From RZYY01 sp036794825 (GTDB taxonomy: Bacteria > Bacteroidota > Bacteroidia > Bacteroidales > 4484-276): DNA of 64,000 bases. Where the stretch lies: NCBI GenBank assembly GCA_036794825.1, contig DAIRGA010000027.1, positions 4,912 to 68,911 of the forward strand, given 5' to 3'. Of the stretch, positions 1 to 8,356 are shown piece by piece. The notes under the pieces were generated by a model. It did no database searches. It saw only the letters and a program-made list of their open reading frames with translations, and was not told the DNA's origin. The position numbers and the translations under genes were made by a program. Position 1 is the first letter of the stretch. Each line of letters begins with the position of its first letter.

Positions 1-1383
1 AATGCTCGTTCAGGAAATAATTCAGCGCCACCTTTGGCGAAAATACGGAGAACTGCATGGAAGGAAACAATGTGTCGGAGGCGGAAACAGGATTTTCACC
101 CACAATGACATCATTACCGAAAGCAAGGCTGTTGTATTCCATGTCATATCGTAAGCCCACCACCAGCGACAGATTACTGACCAGAAAGTCGTTGAACGTT
201 GACTGGTGGAACAATGCCACCCCTTTTTTGATTTCGGTGAAATCGCGCAGAATCTGCATGTTTTTTGGCAGATCGTTTACTGCAACATTCCGGTCGAAAT
301 CCTGGTAAAAGCCACTGGCGCCAAACAACCAGTCGTATCTTTTCTTTGGCTTTGACTTCAATATCACTTCCTGGGAGAACAGGTTCTGCAGCTGGCTCTG
401 GGTGGCAAGAAACAGTGGATTTGCTGTAAAATCCTGATCAACGTCCTGAAAATCTTTCAGGTATTGATACGAAGTAGTAGATACCAGATCGAATTTATCT
501 TCTTTATAATTGAAAACCAGTGCATTGGTAATCAAATCCCGGTCGTAACCGGAAGGATGATCGTAATTGATTTCGCTGTTATCCGGGTTTTCATTGTCAA
601 TTTTGGCATAAGGATAACCTCCCTGGTCGCTGAATTCGAAGCCGAAAATATTCTCACCGGTCAGTTTTTCATTGATTTTCCATGACAATCGGTTTCTGAA
701 ACCAACGGAATTGAGATGATCTACCTTTTCGCCGTTGTACTCGTTGGTATAAAATCCATCGTTGTGGCGGTAGTTTAAAGCAAGCGAGTAGCCAAAGTTT
801 GAAACAGGCTTTGCGTAATGACTTACGTTCGCTCCATACTGACCATAGGTGCCGGCCGAAGCCATGAAACGTGTGCCGGTGTATTCGAGCGGCGAACGGG
901 TAATTACGTTGATGATCCCGCCCATGGTATTCCGGCCGTACAGTGTCCCCTGAGGGCCTCTCAGGACTTCGATCCGTTCGATGTCGAAAAGGTCGAAATC
1001 GAAGGTGGCTTTATCAAAATAAGGGGCATTGTCCACATATAACCCGATGGATGGCTCATTGATCCTCGAACCGATCCCCCTGATGTAAATGGGCGAAGTA
1101 AGTTTTGATCCATATTCGGGCATAAAGAAGTTCGGTGCAAGAGAGGTTACATTTTTCACACTGCTTATGCCGGTTTCGCTGATTGAGCGGGAGGTCAGCA
1201 CCGACACTGAACCGGCCAGTTCCCTCGAAGTTGCGTTTTCTTTTGGGGCACGGATCATGATTTCGTCCAGTTGCACTTCTGGCATGGAGGTGGAATCGGC
1301 AGCAAGGTAAACCATTTGTGGGTGAATGGATTCGATGCCAAGAATAAAAACTATTGCTGTAAAAATTATCTTAATCTTGTTCA
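1..1383 (-). CDS. TonB-dependent outer-membrane receptor, C-terminus cut by window edge
   Basis: Reverse-strand frame opens at ATG 1383 with a hydrophobic signal peptide and stays open to base 1, so only the N-terminal ~461 residues are present. After the signal comes a TonB-box-like stretch, then a plug domain with the family signatures YIRGIG, GLYVDNAPY, LRGPQGTLYGRN and GGIINVITRSP, then the first barrel strands. It lacks the carboxypeptidase-regulatory domain of typical Bacteroidota receptors and resembles the siderophore/pesticin-type receptors common in Proteobacteria. It would sit in the outer membrane and import an iron chelate or similar ligand using TonB energy. The ligand cannot be told. 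It lies 120 bases downstream of the small membrane protein at 1503-1850 in the same direction, so the two are probably co-transcribed. Confidence 0.9.
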
Positions 1384-1502
1384 TTTTGAGTATTATAAAG
1401 TTATGTCGTTGTAAAACCACATCTATCGGCACAGGACGATTGATATGGAGGCTGACAGGAGTAAATGGTCTCAGCAGCAACGGGTTAAGAAAATGAGCGA
1501 AA

Positions 1503-1850
1503 TTAAGCCTTGAAAGGAGGAGGCCGGACAAAAAGGCTGCCTGCATTTTCATCGCGAATGGAAATAATGCGGGCACTGAGGGAGATTAATGGGATTTCCG
1601 GGACAGATAAATCCGGATGTATTTGCGGTTCCGTGGCATAAATTAACTGCTGGTCATGCGCAAACTGGTAAATGCAGTTACTTTCTGAAATCTCACTATA
1701 AACCCGGCCGTGGTCATCATTTTCTACTGCCGCACTATCCGGCTCATCAAAACGCAGAAGGCGCTGAACCGTAATTACCGAGAACGAGGCAAAGTAAACA
1801 ATGCCAACGATGATGAACGGTAAGTGAGATGAAAATAATCCGAAAAACAT
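1503..1850 (-). CDS. Small single-span membrane protein upstream of TonB receptor
   Basis: 115 residues if started at ATG 1850 (MFFGLF). A longer frame reaches 1901, but the promoter-like box at 1870-1877 lies inside it, so the shorter start is preferred. One hydrophobic segment (about residues 10-27) is followed by an Asp/His/Glu-containing soluble part and a C-terminus ending in RPPPFKA. Short proteins with one signal or membrane segment and a Pro-rich end are often found just upstream of TonB receptors in Bacteroidota. That context is the only hint of function; no domain was recognised. Confidence 0.6.
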   Translation of the reverse strand: MFFGLFSSHLPFIIVGIVYFASFSVITVQRLLRFDEPDSAAVENDDHGRVYSEISESNCIYQFAHDQQLIYATEPQIHPDLSVPEIPLISLSARIISIRDENAGSLFVRPPPFKA

Positions 1851-1869
1851 TTGCCACTCAATTTTGCGG

Positions 1870-1901
1870 CAAAAGTAGCAAAAAGAATATGAGGTACTCA
1901 A
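1870..1901 (-). promoter_or_regulatory. Bacteroidota-type promoter for the small protein/TonB receptor unit
   Basis: On the reverse strand TACTTTTG (1877-1870) matches the TAnnTTTG -7 consensus, and TTG at 1901-1899 lies 21 bases upstream. The box is 20 bases before ATG 1850. Confidence 0.6.
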
Positions 1902-1947
1902 TTACATTTTTCTTTTTGCAAAAAATGGCAGCAATGCGGATATCCGA

Positions 1948-2220
1948 TTAATAATGCCCCAGAACAGATAAAACCGTCACCACATTCTTGCCTTCGTCAA
2001 TTTCATAGATGATCCGGTCTTTGTGGTTGAGCCGCCGCGACCAGAAACCTGACAATTCGTAACGCAATTGTTCAGGTTTTCCGGTTCCGGTTTTTGGATG
2101 TTCTTCAAGCTCATGAAAAATCGTTTCAACTTTTTGGATGGTAGAAATATCTCCGCTTTTTGAAATTTTCAGCAAATCCTTTTGCGCTGTTACCTTTATT
2201 TTGATTTGATATCTTCCCAT
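1948..2220 (-). CDS. Type II toxin, Txe/YoeB family mRNA interferase
   Basis: 90 residues with the YoeB/Txe layout: an N-terminal helix rich in Lys, then HPKTGTGKPEQL, LSGFWSRRLN, HKDRIIYEI and a C-terminal VLSVLGHY. Family members are RelE-fold endoribonucleases that cut mRNA at the ribosomal A site. The Glu, Arg and terminal His-Tyr positions used in catalysis are present. The start overlaps the end of the antitoxin frame by 25 bases, the usual translationally coupled arrangement. Repression by the antitoxin complex at the promoter at 2421-2450 is expected from the family but not visible directly. Confidence 0.88.
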   Translation of the reverse strand: MGRYQIKIKVTAQKDLLKISKSGDISTIQKVETIFHELEEHPKTGTGKPEQLRYELSGFWSRRLNHKDRIIYEIDEGKNVVTVLSVLGHY

Positions 2221-2402
2221 AAAGTTTCTGCTGCAACTGGAATGGAATCTTCAAATTTTGCCTTTTTGATTTTCGTAACAAATTCAGGATCATAAGGGCT
2301 AACCTCGGCCTTTTCGGTTTCAAAGGCAATCCCGAGTTCCTTGAGCAATTGCTTGATCAGCTTCAATTTGCTGCCTTCGGTTTTAAGAATGATTGTTTCC
2401 AT
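2196..2402 (-). CDS. Antitoxin partner of the YoeB-like toxin (DUF2683-like)
   Basis: 68 residues from ATG 2402 (METIILKTEG). An in-frame extension to 2423 runs into the promoter box and was not used. It has a short beta strand, a Lys-rich helix (KLKLIKQLLKELGIAFETEK) and an acidic C-terminal tail ending in AAETLWEDIKSK. This is the pattern of small Bacteroidota antitoxins whose tail wraps the RelE/YoeB toxin. It precedes and overlaps the toxin gene. The assignment rests on size, order and overlap more than on strong sequence identity. Confidence 0.75.
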   Translation of the reverse strand: METIILKTEGSKLKLIKQLLKELGIAFETEKAEVSPYDPEFVTKIKKAKFEDSIPVAAETLWEDIKSK

Positions 2403-2420
2403 AGTGGTTGATTTTTTTTG

Positions 2421-2450
2421 CAAAAATAGATAACGATCAGGATTTTCAAA
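2421..2450 (-). promoter_or_regulatory. Promoter of the toxin-antitoxin operon
   Basis: Reverse strand reads TTTG (2450-2447), 18 bases, then TATTTTTG (2428-2421), a good TAnnTTTG match 18 bases before the antitoxin ATG. Confidence 0.55.
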
Positions 2451-2545
2451 TCTTATTATTAATGAATTCAGGTTTCTAAAGTTTCGACTAATCCTGACTT
2501 TTTGATGATCAACCGCATTAAGCCTTTGATGTCGCTTAATTTTCC

Positions 2546-2578
2546 TTTGCTTGCATTTTTATAATTTTAGTATGTTTG
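2546..2578 (+). promoter_or_regulatory. Promoter for the 38-aa membrane peptide
   Basis: TTTG at 2546-2549, 21 bases, TATGTTTG at 2571-2578 (TAnnTTTG). The ATG at 2603 follows 24 bases later. Confidence 0.55.
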
Positions 2579-2602
2579 CCTTACATTTCAATACTTTACA
2601 CC

Positions 2603-2719
2603 ATGAGCAATTTCGATCCAAACAATGAAAAACCCGGTCATTGGGCAGGTTGGCCTTGGTATTATTATGTGATCTACATTGCAGCAACTTTATTTGTTGT
2701 TAGAATTTTTCTTTTTTGA
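2603..2719 (+). CDS. Tiny single-span membrane peptide (38 aa)
   Basis: A 38-codon frame with a hydrophilic N-terminus, the aromatic cluster GWPWYYYV, and a hydrophobic stretch YIAATLFVVRIFLF to the stop. It has a well-placed promoter and no competing frame. It is too short to place in a family. A single-pass inner-membrane micropeptide is the simplest reading; function unknown. Confidence 0.5.
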   Translation: MSNFDPNNEKPGHWAGWPWYYYVIYIAATLFVVRIFLF

Positions 2720-2956
2720 AGTGGCTCTGCAGTCGTATTGCATCATATCATCAAATATTCATAAAACGCAGTACTTAAGTGATTAACGCTTAAGTCCGGG
2801 TATTTCCAAATCATAGAAAAATTCCTTTAAAAACTCTCTTCTAAGAATTATTCCAAAAAAATTGATCGTTGTGCTGAACTGCCTGATTTCCCAAAACTGC
2901 TTACTTTTACCGGCGCACAGGAATTTTTATTCAGCAACCTAACTTAAAACAGGGCT

Positions 2957-5776
2957 ATGCAGGTAACCAAAGAACAGGCTTATGAACAAATCAGGATGCT
3001 GATTGAGCGTTTCAGCGAACAGGTTGAAGATTACAAACACAACAAATACAACGAACATCAAACGCGGATTGACTTTATCAACCCGTTCTTCAAAGCGCTG
3101 GGATGGGACATGGACAACACGCAGGGTCATGCCGAAGCCTACCGCGAAGTGATACACGAGGACAAAGTGAAGGTGGGCGGCGTAACCAAAGCACCCGACT
3201 ATGGCTTTACCCTTTTCGGCCAGAGGAAGTTCTTTGTGGATGCCAAAAAGCCTTCGGTGAACATTAAAGACGACCTGGCGCCCGCTTACCAGGTGCGACG
3301 ATACGGCTGGAGCGCCAAAGTGCCCATCTCCATCGTTACCGATTTTGAAGAGTTCGCCGTTTACGACTGCACCAAAAAGCCGAAACCTGCCGATAAAGCC
3401 TCCGTAGCGCGCATCAAATACCTGACTTTTGACCAGTACCTCGATGAGTTCGATTTTCTGTGGGATGTATTCGCTAAGGAAAATCTCCCGAAAGGCCGCT
3501 TCGACAAGTATGTGCAAAGCGATACTTCAAAAAAGGGAACTGCCACCGTTGACGACGAATTTCTCAAATCCATCGAAGAATGGCGCAGGTACCTGGCCAC
3601 CACCATTGCCCTGCGCAACAAAACGCTGAGCGAGGACGAGCTGAACTTTGCCGTGCAGAAAACCATTGACCGCATTATTTTTCTTCGCATGTGCGAGGAC
3701 AGAGGCGTTGAACCTTACGGCGAGCTCAAAAAAGCTGCCGAAAAAGGCGATGTGAACCAAAACCTGCTCAGACTTTACAAAATTGCCGACGACAAATACA
3801 ATTCCGGATTGTTCGACTTTGAACATGACAGCATCACGCCCGGCCTGACCATTGACAACAAAGCGCTGAAAACCATCATCAAAGAGTTGTATTATCCGCA
3901 CTGCGAGTATGAGTTTTCGGTGATGCCAGCCGACATACTCGGCAGCGTTTACGAGCGCTTCCTCGGGAAAACCATCCGGCTAACACCTGGCCACTTTGCA
4001 AAAATTGAAGAGAAACCCGAAGTGCGTAAAGCCGGCGGGGTGTATTACACGCCAAAATATGTGGTGGACTACATTGTGCAAAACACTGTGGGAAAGTTGC
4101 TCGAAGGGAAAACCCCTACTGAGGTGGAGAAAATCAAAATTTGCGACCCCGCCTGCGGCTCCGGCTCATTCCTGATTGGCGCTTACCAGTTTATACTCGA
4201 CTGGCATTTGCAGTATTACACCGAAAACCCGCCCAAAAAGACCAGGCAAAACCCGCTGACGCCCGACGGCAATCTGACCACCGCCGAAAAAAAGCGCATC
4301 CTGCTCAACAACATCTTTGGTGTGGATATAGACGCCCAGGCTGTGGAAGTTACCAGGCTTAACCTGCTGCTCAAAGCCCTCGAAGGCGAAACACAGGCCT
4401 CCATCAGCCAGCAGCTCTCGTTTTTTCACGACCGGGTGCTGCCCAACCTCGGCAACAACATCAAATGCGGAAACTCACTGATCGGCTCCGACTTTTACGA
4501 CAACCAACTTGACCTTTTTCCCAACCAGATGAAAAAAATCAACGCCTTCGACTGGAGACAGGGCTTCCCTGAAATCTTCCGGCAGGGAGGATTTGATGCA
4601 GTGATTGGGAATCCGCCATACATACAATTGTCTTTATTTGAATGGTTTGACCCAGATCAGAAAAAATATGTGCTTGAACATTATTGTTCATCAATGGGAC
4701 GTCTCAATACTTTCGGCTTTTTTATTGAAAAAGGAATTGACTTACTCAAAAGCAGCGGGAATCTCGGATATATAATCCCAAATACAATTCTTACGCAGGA
4801 GTACTATCAACAATTGCGAAAACTTATCTTGACTGAGACTTCCATAAGAGAAATTGTAGTTTATCCTAAAATGGTTTTTGCAGACGCTGTAGTTGAGACC
4901 ATTACCCTTTTGTTGACAAAACAAGATATTGGAGAAAAAGTAAAAATTACTGAATGCCACAGTGTGACAAGTTATTTTTCAAAGCAACTTGATAAATCTG
5001 TTTTTCAAAAATCCTATCAGAATCAATTTCTTGTAAAAGTAAATGCAGAAATTTTAGATATCAGAAATACCTTTGATGCAAAGCGATTGAAAATTGGCGA
5101 TGTTGCAGAGGTGAATCAGGCAATCGCACTAAAAAAGGACCGTGCAGCATTTATTTACAAGTCAAATGATGGTAATGATTACAAACCACTTCTGGATGGT
5201 CGTGATATTAACAGGTATTCATTGAGCTGGCCTGGCAATTACCTTAAATATGATCTTAACACGATTCATAGCTGTAAACGAGAGGATATTTTTGTTGCCA
5301 AGGAAAAAATATTCTTCAGACGCGTTTCATCTAATCTGATAGCAACATTAGATACAAGCCAGTATTACGCTTTAAATACCCTTGTTGTGATCAATTTAAA
5401 ACCTAAAATAGAATTTGATATTCGATATTTGTTAGCCATTTTCAACTCAAAAGCTGTGAATTGGTACTACAACAGTTTTTTCAAATCCACTAAAAAGGTA
5501 TTTTCTGAGATTCAAGCTCGTTCAGTTAAGCAAATTCCAGTCCCACCGATTGATCTGTCAGATATTAGACAAATAGCAATCCACGAAAAAATCGTTGCTT
5601 TGGTTAACAACCTCCTCGAACTCTACAAGCAACTGCAAACAACCCGGCTTGAGACGCAACGCGAGCAGCTACAGCGCACCATTGACCATACCGAGCGGAA
5701 GATTGATGAGTTGGTGTATGCGCTTTACGGATTGAGCCAGGAGGAGATTGAAATTATCGAAAATAGCCTTAAATAA
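2957..5776 (+). CDS. Type IIG restriction enzyme/DNA methyltransferase (Eco57I-like, fused)
   Basis: 939 residues combining nuclease, methyltransferase and specificity functions. N-terminal PD-(D/E)XK nuclease: Pro80-Asp81, then Asp95-Ala-Lys97, in a region like HsdR N-domains. A helical linker follows. The SAM-binding motif DPACGSGSF lies near residue 396 and the gamma-class N6-adenine motif NPPY near residue 551. The C-terminal TaqI/Eco57I-type target-recognition region (~555-880) ends in a helical segment that would bind back to the methyltransferase. One polypeptide would both methylate and cut, so no separate hsdS is needed. Bases ~4605-5570, covering the recognition region, are visibly more AT-rich and use more A/T-ending codons than the flanks, which suggests domain replacement. 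Confidence 0.9.
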   Translation: MQVTKEQAYEQIRMLIERFSEQVEDYKHNKYNEHQTRIDFINPFFKALGWDMDNTQGHAEAYREVIHEDKVKVGGVTKAPDYGFTLFGQRKFFVDAKKPSVNIKDDLAPAYQVRRYGWSAKVPISIVTDFEEFAVYDCTKKPKPADKASVARIKYLTFDQYLDEFDFLWDVFAKENLPKGRFDKYVQSDTSKKGTATVDDEFLKSIEEWRRYLATTIALRNKTLSEDELNFAVQKTIDRIIFLRMCEDRGVEPYGELKKAAEKGDVNQNLLRLYKIADDKYNSGLFDFEHDSITPGLTIDNKALKTIIKELYYPHCEYEFSVMPADILGSVYERFLGKTIRLTPGHFAKIEEKPEVRKAGGVYYTPKYVVDYIVQNTVGKLLEGKTPTEVEKIKICDPACGSGSFLIGAYQFILDWHLQYYTENPPKKTRQNPLTPDGNLTTAEKKRILLNNIFGVDIDAQAVEVTRLNLLLKALEGETQASISQQLSFFHDRVLPNLGNNIKCGNSLIGSDFYDNQLDLFPNQMKKINAFDWRQGFPEIFRQGGFDAVIGNPPYIQLSLFEWFDPDQKKYVLEHYCSSMGRLNTFGFFIEKGIDLLKSSGNLGYIIPNTILTQEYYQQLRKLILTETSIREIVVYPKMVFADAVVETITLLLTKQDIGEKVKITECHSVTSYFSKQLDKSVFQKSYQNQFLVKVNAEILDIRNTFDAKRLKIGDVAEVNQAIALKKDRAAFIYKSNDGNDYKPLLDGRDINRYSLSWPGNYLKYDLNTIHSCKREDIFVAKEKIFFRRVSSNLIATLDTSQYYALNTLVVINLKPKIEFDIRYLLAIFNSKAVNWYYNSFFKSTKKVFSEIQARSVKQIPVPPIDLSDIRQIAIHEKIVALVNNLLELYKQLQTTRLETQREQLQRTIDHTERKIDELVYALYGLSQEEIEIIENSLK

Positions 5777-5806
5777 TCAATAAACACTTAAATTATTTGA
5801 TTGACT

Positions 5807-6451
5807 ATGAACAGAACATTAAGAATTACCGGAACCGGAAAACTATCGGTAACGCCGGATACTGTTACAATTGACTTCCCAATCGAAGCTCTCGATTATC
5901 AGTACGAACAGGCAGTTATAAAAGTTAACAATGCAGTAAACAAGTTGAAAGAAATCCTAAGTGAGCTGGGTTCGGATGCAAACCAGTTGAAGACAAACAA
6001 CTTTAGAGTGAACCGTGAAACACGTTACAACAAAAAACTGGAAATTCATGAATTTGCAGGTTTCTCGGCAAAGCATGATATGTCTTTAGAGGTGGCATTC
6101 GACAATAAATTGATCCATGATATTCTACAAAAAATCGTAGCATCTGACATTGATGTGGATTTTAGAATCAATTTTACGGTAAGTGATAAAAAGAGCGCAG
6201 TTGACCGACTGATTGGCAATGCGATAGAGGATGCGGCTGATAAGGCTAAATTGATAGCCAAGGCATCAGGAATTGTACTAAAGGAAATCCTCAGCATTGA
6301 TTACGCGTTTTCAGAAGTTAGATTCAGGTCTGATTTTGACATGGTGTATGATACAAATGAAATGCTGAGTGAGGTATCATCAGCGCCCGACATATCGCCA
6401 TCGGATATTAACTTAAGCGAAAATGTAACTATCACCTGGAGAATTGAATAG
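5807..6451 (+). CDS. SIMPL-domain (DUF541) protein
   Basis: 214 residues from ATG 5807; a TTG two codons upstream is less likely. The N-terminus ITGTGKLSVTPDTVTIDF is the typical SIMPL opening, followed by NVNNAVNKLKEIL-type helices, FAGFSAKHDMSLEV, and the DAADKAKLIAKASG segment near the middle. SIMPL proteins form ring-like oligomers and are often periplasmic or oxidative-stress linked. This copy has no obvious signal peptide, so it may be cytoplasmic. It starts 31 bases after the restriction gene and may be read through from it, although a functional link is not established. Confidence 0.85.
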   Translation: MNRTLRITGTGKLSVTPDTVTIDFPIEALDYQYEQAVIKVNNAVNKLKEILSELGSDANQLKTNNFRVNRETRYNKKLEIHEFAGFSAKHDMSLEVAFDNKLIHDILQKIVASDIDVDFRINFTVSDKKSAVDRLIGNAIEDAADKAKLIAKASGIVLKEILSIDYAFSEVRFRSDFDMVYDTNEMLSEVSSAPDISPSDINLSENVTITWRIE

Positions 6452-6560
6452 AACGAAAATACTGAATTGAGCCTGCATTATTTTGCTTCGTTTGACTTAA
6501 CACTAACTATTGGAATCTGTCATTTCTGATTTTTGCGGATGGCATTTATTGTTATAAATG

Positions 6561-6634
6561 TATCTTTGCAGCCGAAAGACGTTCAGACCGGCCACTGTAT
6601 CGGTAAGTGGATTCGCACCCTGAACGTCTTTTTG
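6561..6634 (+). ncRNA. Putative small RNA, hairpin family, alpha-1
   Basis: -7 box TATCTTTG at 6561-6568, then a leader GCAGCCG. The 11-bp closing stem AAGACGTTCAG (6576-6586) pairs with CTGAACGTCTT (6620-6630), encloses an inner hairpin CCACT/AGTGG and is followed by a T-run. No frame fits inside. The predicted transcript is about 65 nt. The same layout with different but still pairing stem bases recurs at 13079 and 13671. Confidence 0.6.
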
Positions 6635-6743
6635 CATTAGCTGCCTTTGTTACAGAAAGGCAATCAATCGAAGTTATTGTTCATTTTTTTCGCCAATCTC
6701 ACCACTTCCCAAAAAGAAAAGATTGGGAGTCAGTTTTATTACA

Positions 6744-6879
6744 TAACTTTGCATCAACTCTTGTGTGTTTACGTATGCCTGTTCTGCTACTGTCATTCAT
6801 GCAGGAGTTTGATTTAAGTAAACCCTGTGGTCACGCGCATCTTAATTCTGGTGTAAACGCATCGCAGGGTTTAGTTTTT
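6744..6879 (+). ncRNA. Putative small RNA, hairpin family, gamma-1
   Basis: TTG (6723-6725), 18 bases, TAACTTTG (6744-6751). The transcript of about 125 nt has a first weak hairpin, then the stem TAAACCCTG (6819-6827) pairing with CAGGGTTTA (6865-6873) and a T-rich end. The loop contains TGTAAACGCATC, shared with the element at 12309. Confidence 0.5.
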
Positions 6880-6969
6880 ACATAAAAATATCAATGGCAG
6901 TCATGGCTTGAACTCCATTTAATAATTTTCTTGTCTCAAAATGTCGATGTGGTTTGTTGGCTTTTGTTT

Positions 6970-7047
6970 TATCTTTGCTGCCGAAACCTGTTTAAGTAAA
7001 CTCTCGGACTGTAGATCCGGGAGGCCATGCTTAAACAGTTTTTTTTT
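6970..7047 (+). ncRNA. Putative small RNA, hairpin family, beta-1
   Basis: TATCTTTG (6970-6977), leader GCTGCCGAAA, closing stem CTGTTTAAG (6988-6996) with CTTAAACAG (7030-7038), inner hairpin CTCTCGG/CCGGGAG, then nine T. Promoter, structure and terminator fill the whole element, leaving no coding space. Confidence 0.6.
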
Positions 7048-7110
7048 GCGTTACCTAAGTGCTTAATCTGAATTTGTCTAAGATTTCTGGATAGTTCACA
7101 TCACAATACC

Positions 7111-7224
7111 ATGTTGTGTTACTTTTTGCGCGTTGATCCGGATACGCTAAATGATTACCAATGTGCTGAAACCATTAAGCAATTAGCTGAAATACGGAAA
7201 CAGGAGAACAAACAAAATGGTTAA
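7111..7224 (+). pseudogene. Phage tail-region fragment (37 aa)
   Basis: Frame MLCYFLRVDPDTLNDYQC... ending in IRKQENKQNG. It resembles the short proteins of Bacteroidota phages encoded between tail genes, with the pattern YxLRxDPDxLxDxE. It is too short to be certain and probably a remnant. Its TAA shares the bases TTAA (7221-7224) with the stop of the reverse-strand membrane gene at 7221-7412. Confidence 0.35.
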
Positions 7225-7412
7225 TCGAGGTGATTACGTTCTCTGAATCGCTGAGTGAAGATAGATGGATCGGGTGGACATTGGTTCTTACCCTTCCCCA
7301 GCAGCCAACGGTAAAAAGCGATAAAACTTTCGACGGCAAAGGCTAAAAAATAGAGGGTAAATACAGCCGCCGGCAAGAGGAAAAACAGCGTTACGATGAT
7401 GTAAATCAGAAT
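7221..7412 (-). CDS. Small membrane protein, start codon unclear
   Basis: About 63 residues: a hydrophobic N-terminal half (IIVTLFFLLPAAVFTLYFLA, one or two spans), then a basic amphipathic part FYRWLLGKGK and a polar tail. The frame is bounded upstream by TAA, leaving only ATT or CTG near 7405-7412 as starts, so either a non-standard start is used or the 5' end has been lost. It meets the phage fragment at 7111-7224 tail to tail with overlapping stops. Function unknown; likely prophage cargo. Confidence 0.35.
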   Translation of the reverse strand: MLIYIIVTLFFLLPAAVFTLYFLAFAVESFIAFYRWLLGKGKNQCPPDPSIFTQRFRERNHLD

Positions 7413-7445
7413 TTACATAACAAATAATTTGTGCAAAAATAATCA

Positions 7446-7739
7446 ATGGAATTAACCAAAGAACAGATCAGCACCTGCAAAGCAACGCATGGTAAGGTGT
7501 TTAAGCACACAAGCAAAGATGGCAAAATGTGCCTTCTGAAGTCGCCTGATTTGAATGTAATAGATGCCTGCCGGACAATTAGCGGAGGGAGTAGCATCAA
7601 ATTCGATAAGGCGCTGGTGGATAACTGCTGGATTGCCGGTGATGTAGAGTTGCGTAATGCTAGTAAATATCAACTTGGGCTGTTCGACTGGTTGGGTGGC
7701 ATCATCGAAAAGGTGGACGAGGATTTGGAGGAGCTTTAA
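7446..7739 (+). CDS. Phage tail-assembly-chaperone-like protein
   Basis: 97 residues opening MELTKEQISTCKATHGKVFK, then CLLKSPDLNVIDACRT and CWIAGDVELRN. This order (charged start, KSPD, a CW.DGD-like motif, acidic tail) is typical of small proteins encoded between tail tube and tape measure in Bacteroidota siphophages and myophages. By position they act as tail-assembly chaperones. No hydrophobic segment. A tape-measure remnant lies 1 kb away on the other strand, so synteny is broken. Assignment is from recalled similarity only. Confidence 0.5.
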   Translation: MELTKEQISTCKATHGKVFKHTSKDGKMCLLKSPDLNVIDACRTISGGSSIKFDKALVDNCWIAGDVELRNASKYQLGLFDWLGGIIEKVDEDLEEL

Positions 7740-7744
7740 GCCTT

Positions 7745-7954
7745 GCGAAAATTGAGAGGCCCGGGGCGGGTGATCGCCACGACATCGTCAAGGCCGTAAC
7801 ATACAAGTACAGAGTAATAAGGGCTTATGTGCGTTATTATTTGAAGTACACTCCCAAAACGATTGACAAAATGAGTATTAAACAACTGGCAGAGACATTT
7901 AACGATTTGCTATTTGTGAGGTCAGGCCGCAGTAGGATGGAACCGGAGGACTAA
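7745..7954 (+). pseudogene. Phage tail ORF remnant in the -1 frame after the chaperone-like gene
   Basis: 69 codons with no ATG at the front: IERPGAGDRHDIVKAV, YKYRVIRAYVRYYLKY, MSIKQLAETFNDLLFV. The frame is -1 relative to 7446-7739 and is open back to 7667, so a -1 ribosomal shift near GAAAAG (7707-7712) could fuse the two, as in lambda G/GT. Alternatively it is a truncated separate gene. The stop overlaps the reverse gene 7951-8106 through CTAA. Confidence 0.35.
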
Positions 7955-8106
7955 AGAAGCCTGATAATACCGTAAATGGCAAGTGCCCCAAGATAAACTA
8001 TTCTAAAGCCAATGATCACAATATTAAAGGCCATACCATCAAAACTACCAAAGTAAATGGCAACGATTAAAACGATAATCCAATAGATAACAGACATTTT
8101 TTTCAT
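7951..8106 (-). CDS. Two-span membrane peptide (51 aa), likely prophage cargo
   Basis: 51 residues, MKKMSVIYWIIVLIVAIYFG then a short polar turn and IVIIGFRIVYLGALAIYGII: two hydrophobic spans and little else. On the reverse strand TATTTTTG (8118-8111) matches the -7 consensus and ends five bases before the ATG, so the message would be leaderless or nearly so. The gene shares CTAA (7951-7954) with the convergent phage remnant. No homolog recognised; holin-like size but no other support. Confidence 0.5.
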   Translation of the reverse strand: MKKMSVIYWIIVLIVAIYFGSFDGMAFNIVIIGFRIVYLGALAIYGIIRLL

Positions 8107-8123
8107 TTGCCAAAAATAAAAAA

Positions 8124-8207
8124 ATGAGCGGAACGCCAGTACATTACACCAGCGAACTTATTGATAAAGCGTGGAAGCCGCTTGACAACTTCATCTCAAA
8201 GCTCTAA
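8124..8207 (+). pseudogene. Phage-like gene scrap (27 aa)
   Basis: Frame MSGTPVHYTSELIDKAWKPL ending in ISKL. It has no promoter and is too short for a function; listed because it sits between cargo genes where the other scraps are phage-derived. Confidence 0.2.
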
Positions 8208-8257
8208 AAAAGTCTGTTGGTAAGATCATTTCGCAGGTAATATTCAGCAGTTACACC

Positions 8258-8356
8258 ATGAGCCAGGATGAGAAATACAACAACGTACAGCCGTTTACAA
8301 TTGAACTGATAAGCGACGACGATGTGGATTTATATAAAAGAGAGAGGATTAATTGA
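8258..8356 (+). pseudogene. Small ORF scrap (32 aa) abutting the septoil-knot gene
   Basis: Frame MSQDEKYNNVQPFTIELISD ending in YKRERIN, open upstream without an ATG. Its TGA overlaps the stop of the reverse-strand gene 8349-8663 by 8 bases, the same tail-to-tail geometry as at 11734-11741. Origin unknown, probably the 3' end of a phage gene. Confidence 0.25.

Larger units (their letters stand above)
6559..7051 (+). repeat. 493-bp block, copy 1 of a direct duplication (other copy 13077-13570)
   Basis: Holds three promoter-hairpin elements in order (6561, 6744, 6970). From about 6655 to 7048 it is nearly base-for-base identical to 13180-13566, with only a handful of differences. The first ~90 bases diverge but keep the hairpin. 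The repeats bracket about 6 kb of prophage scraps and cargo genes in the same orientation, so recombination between them could delete that segment. Confidence 0.85.

Noticed and set aside
6607..6885. 92-codon forward frame across the duplicated RNA block
   Set aside because: It runs through two hairpins and a promoter box, and the matching frame is not kept in the second copy of the block, so it is not coding.
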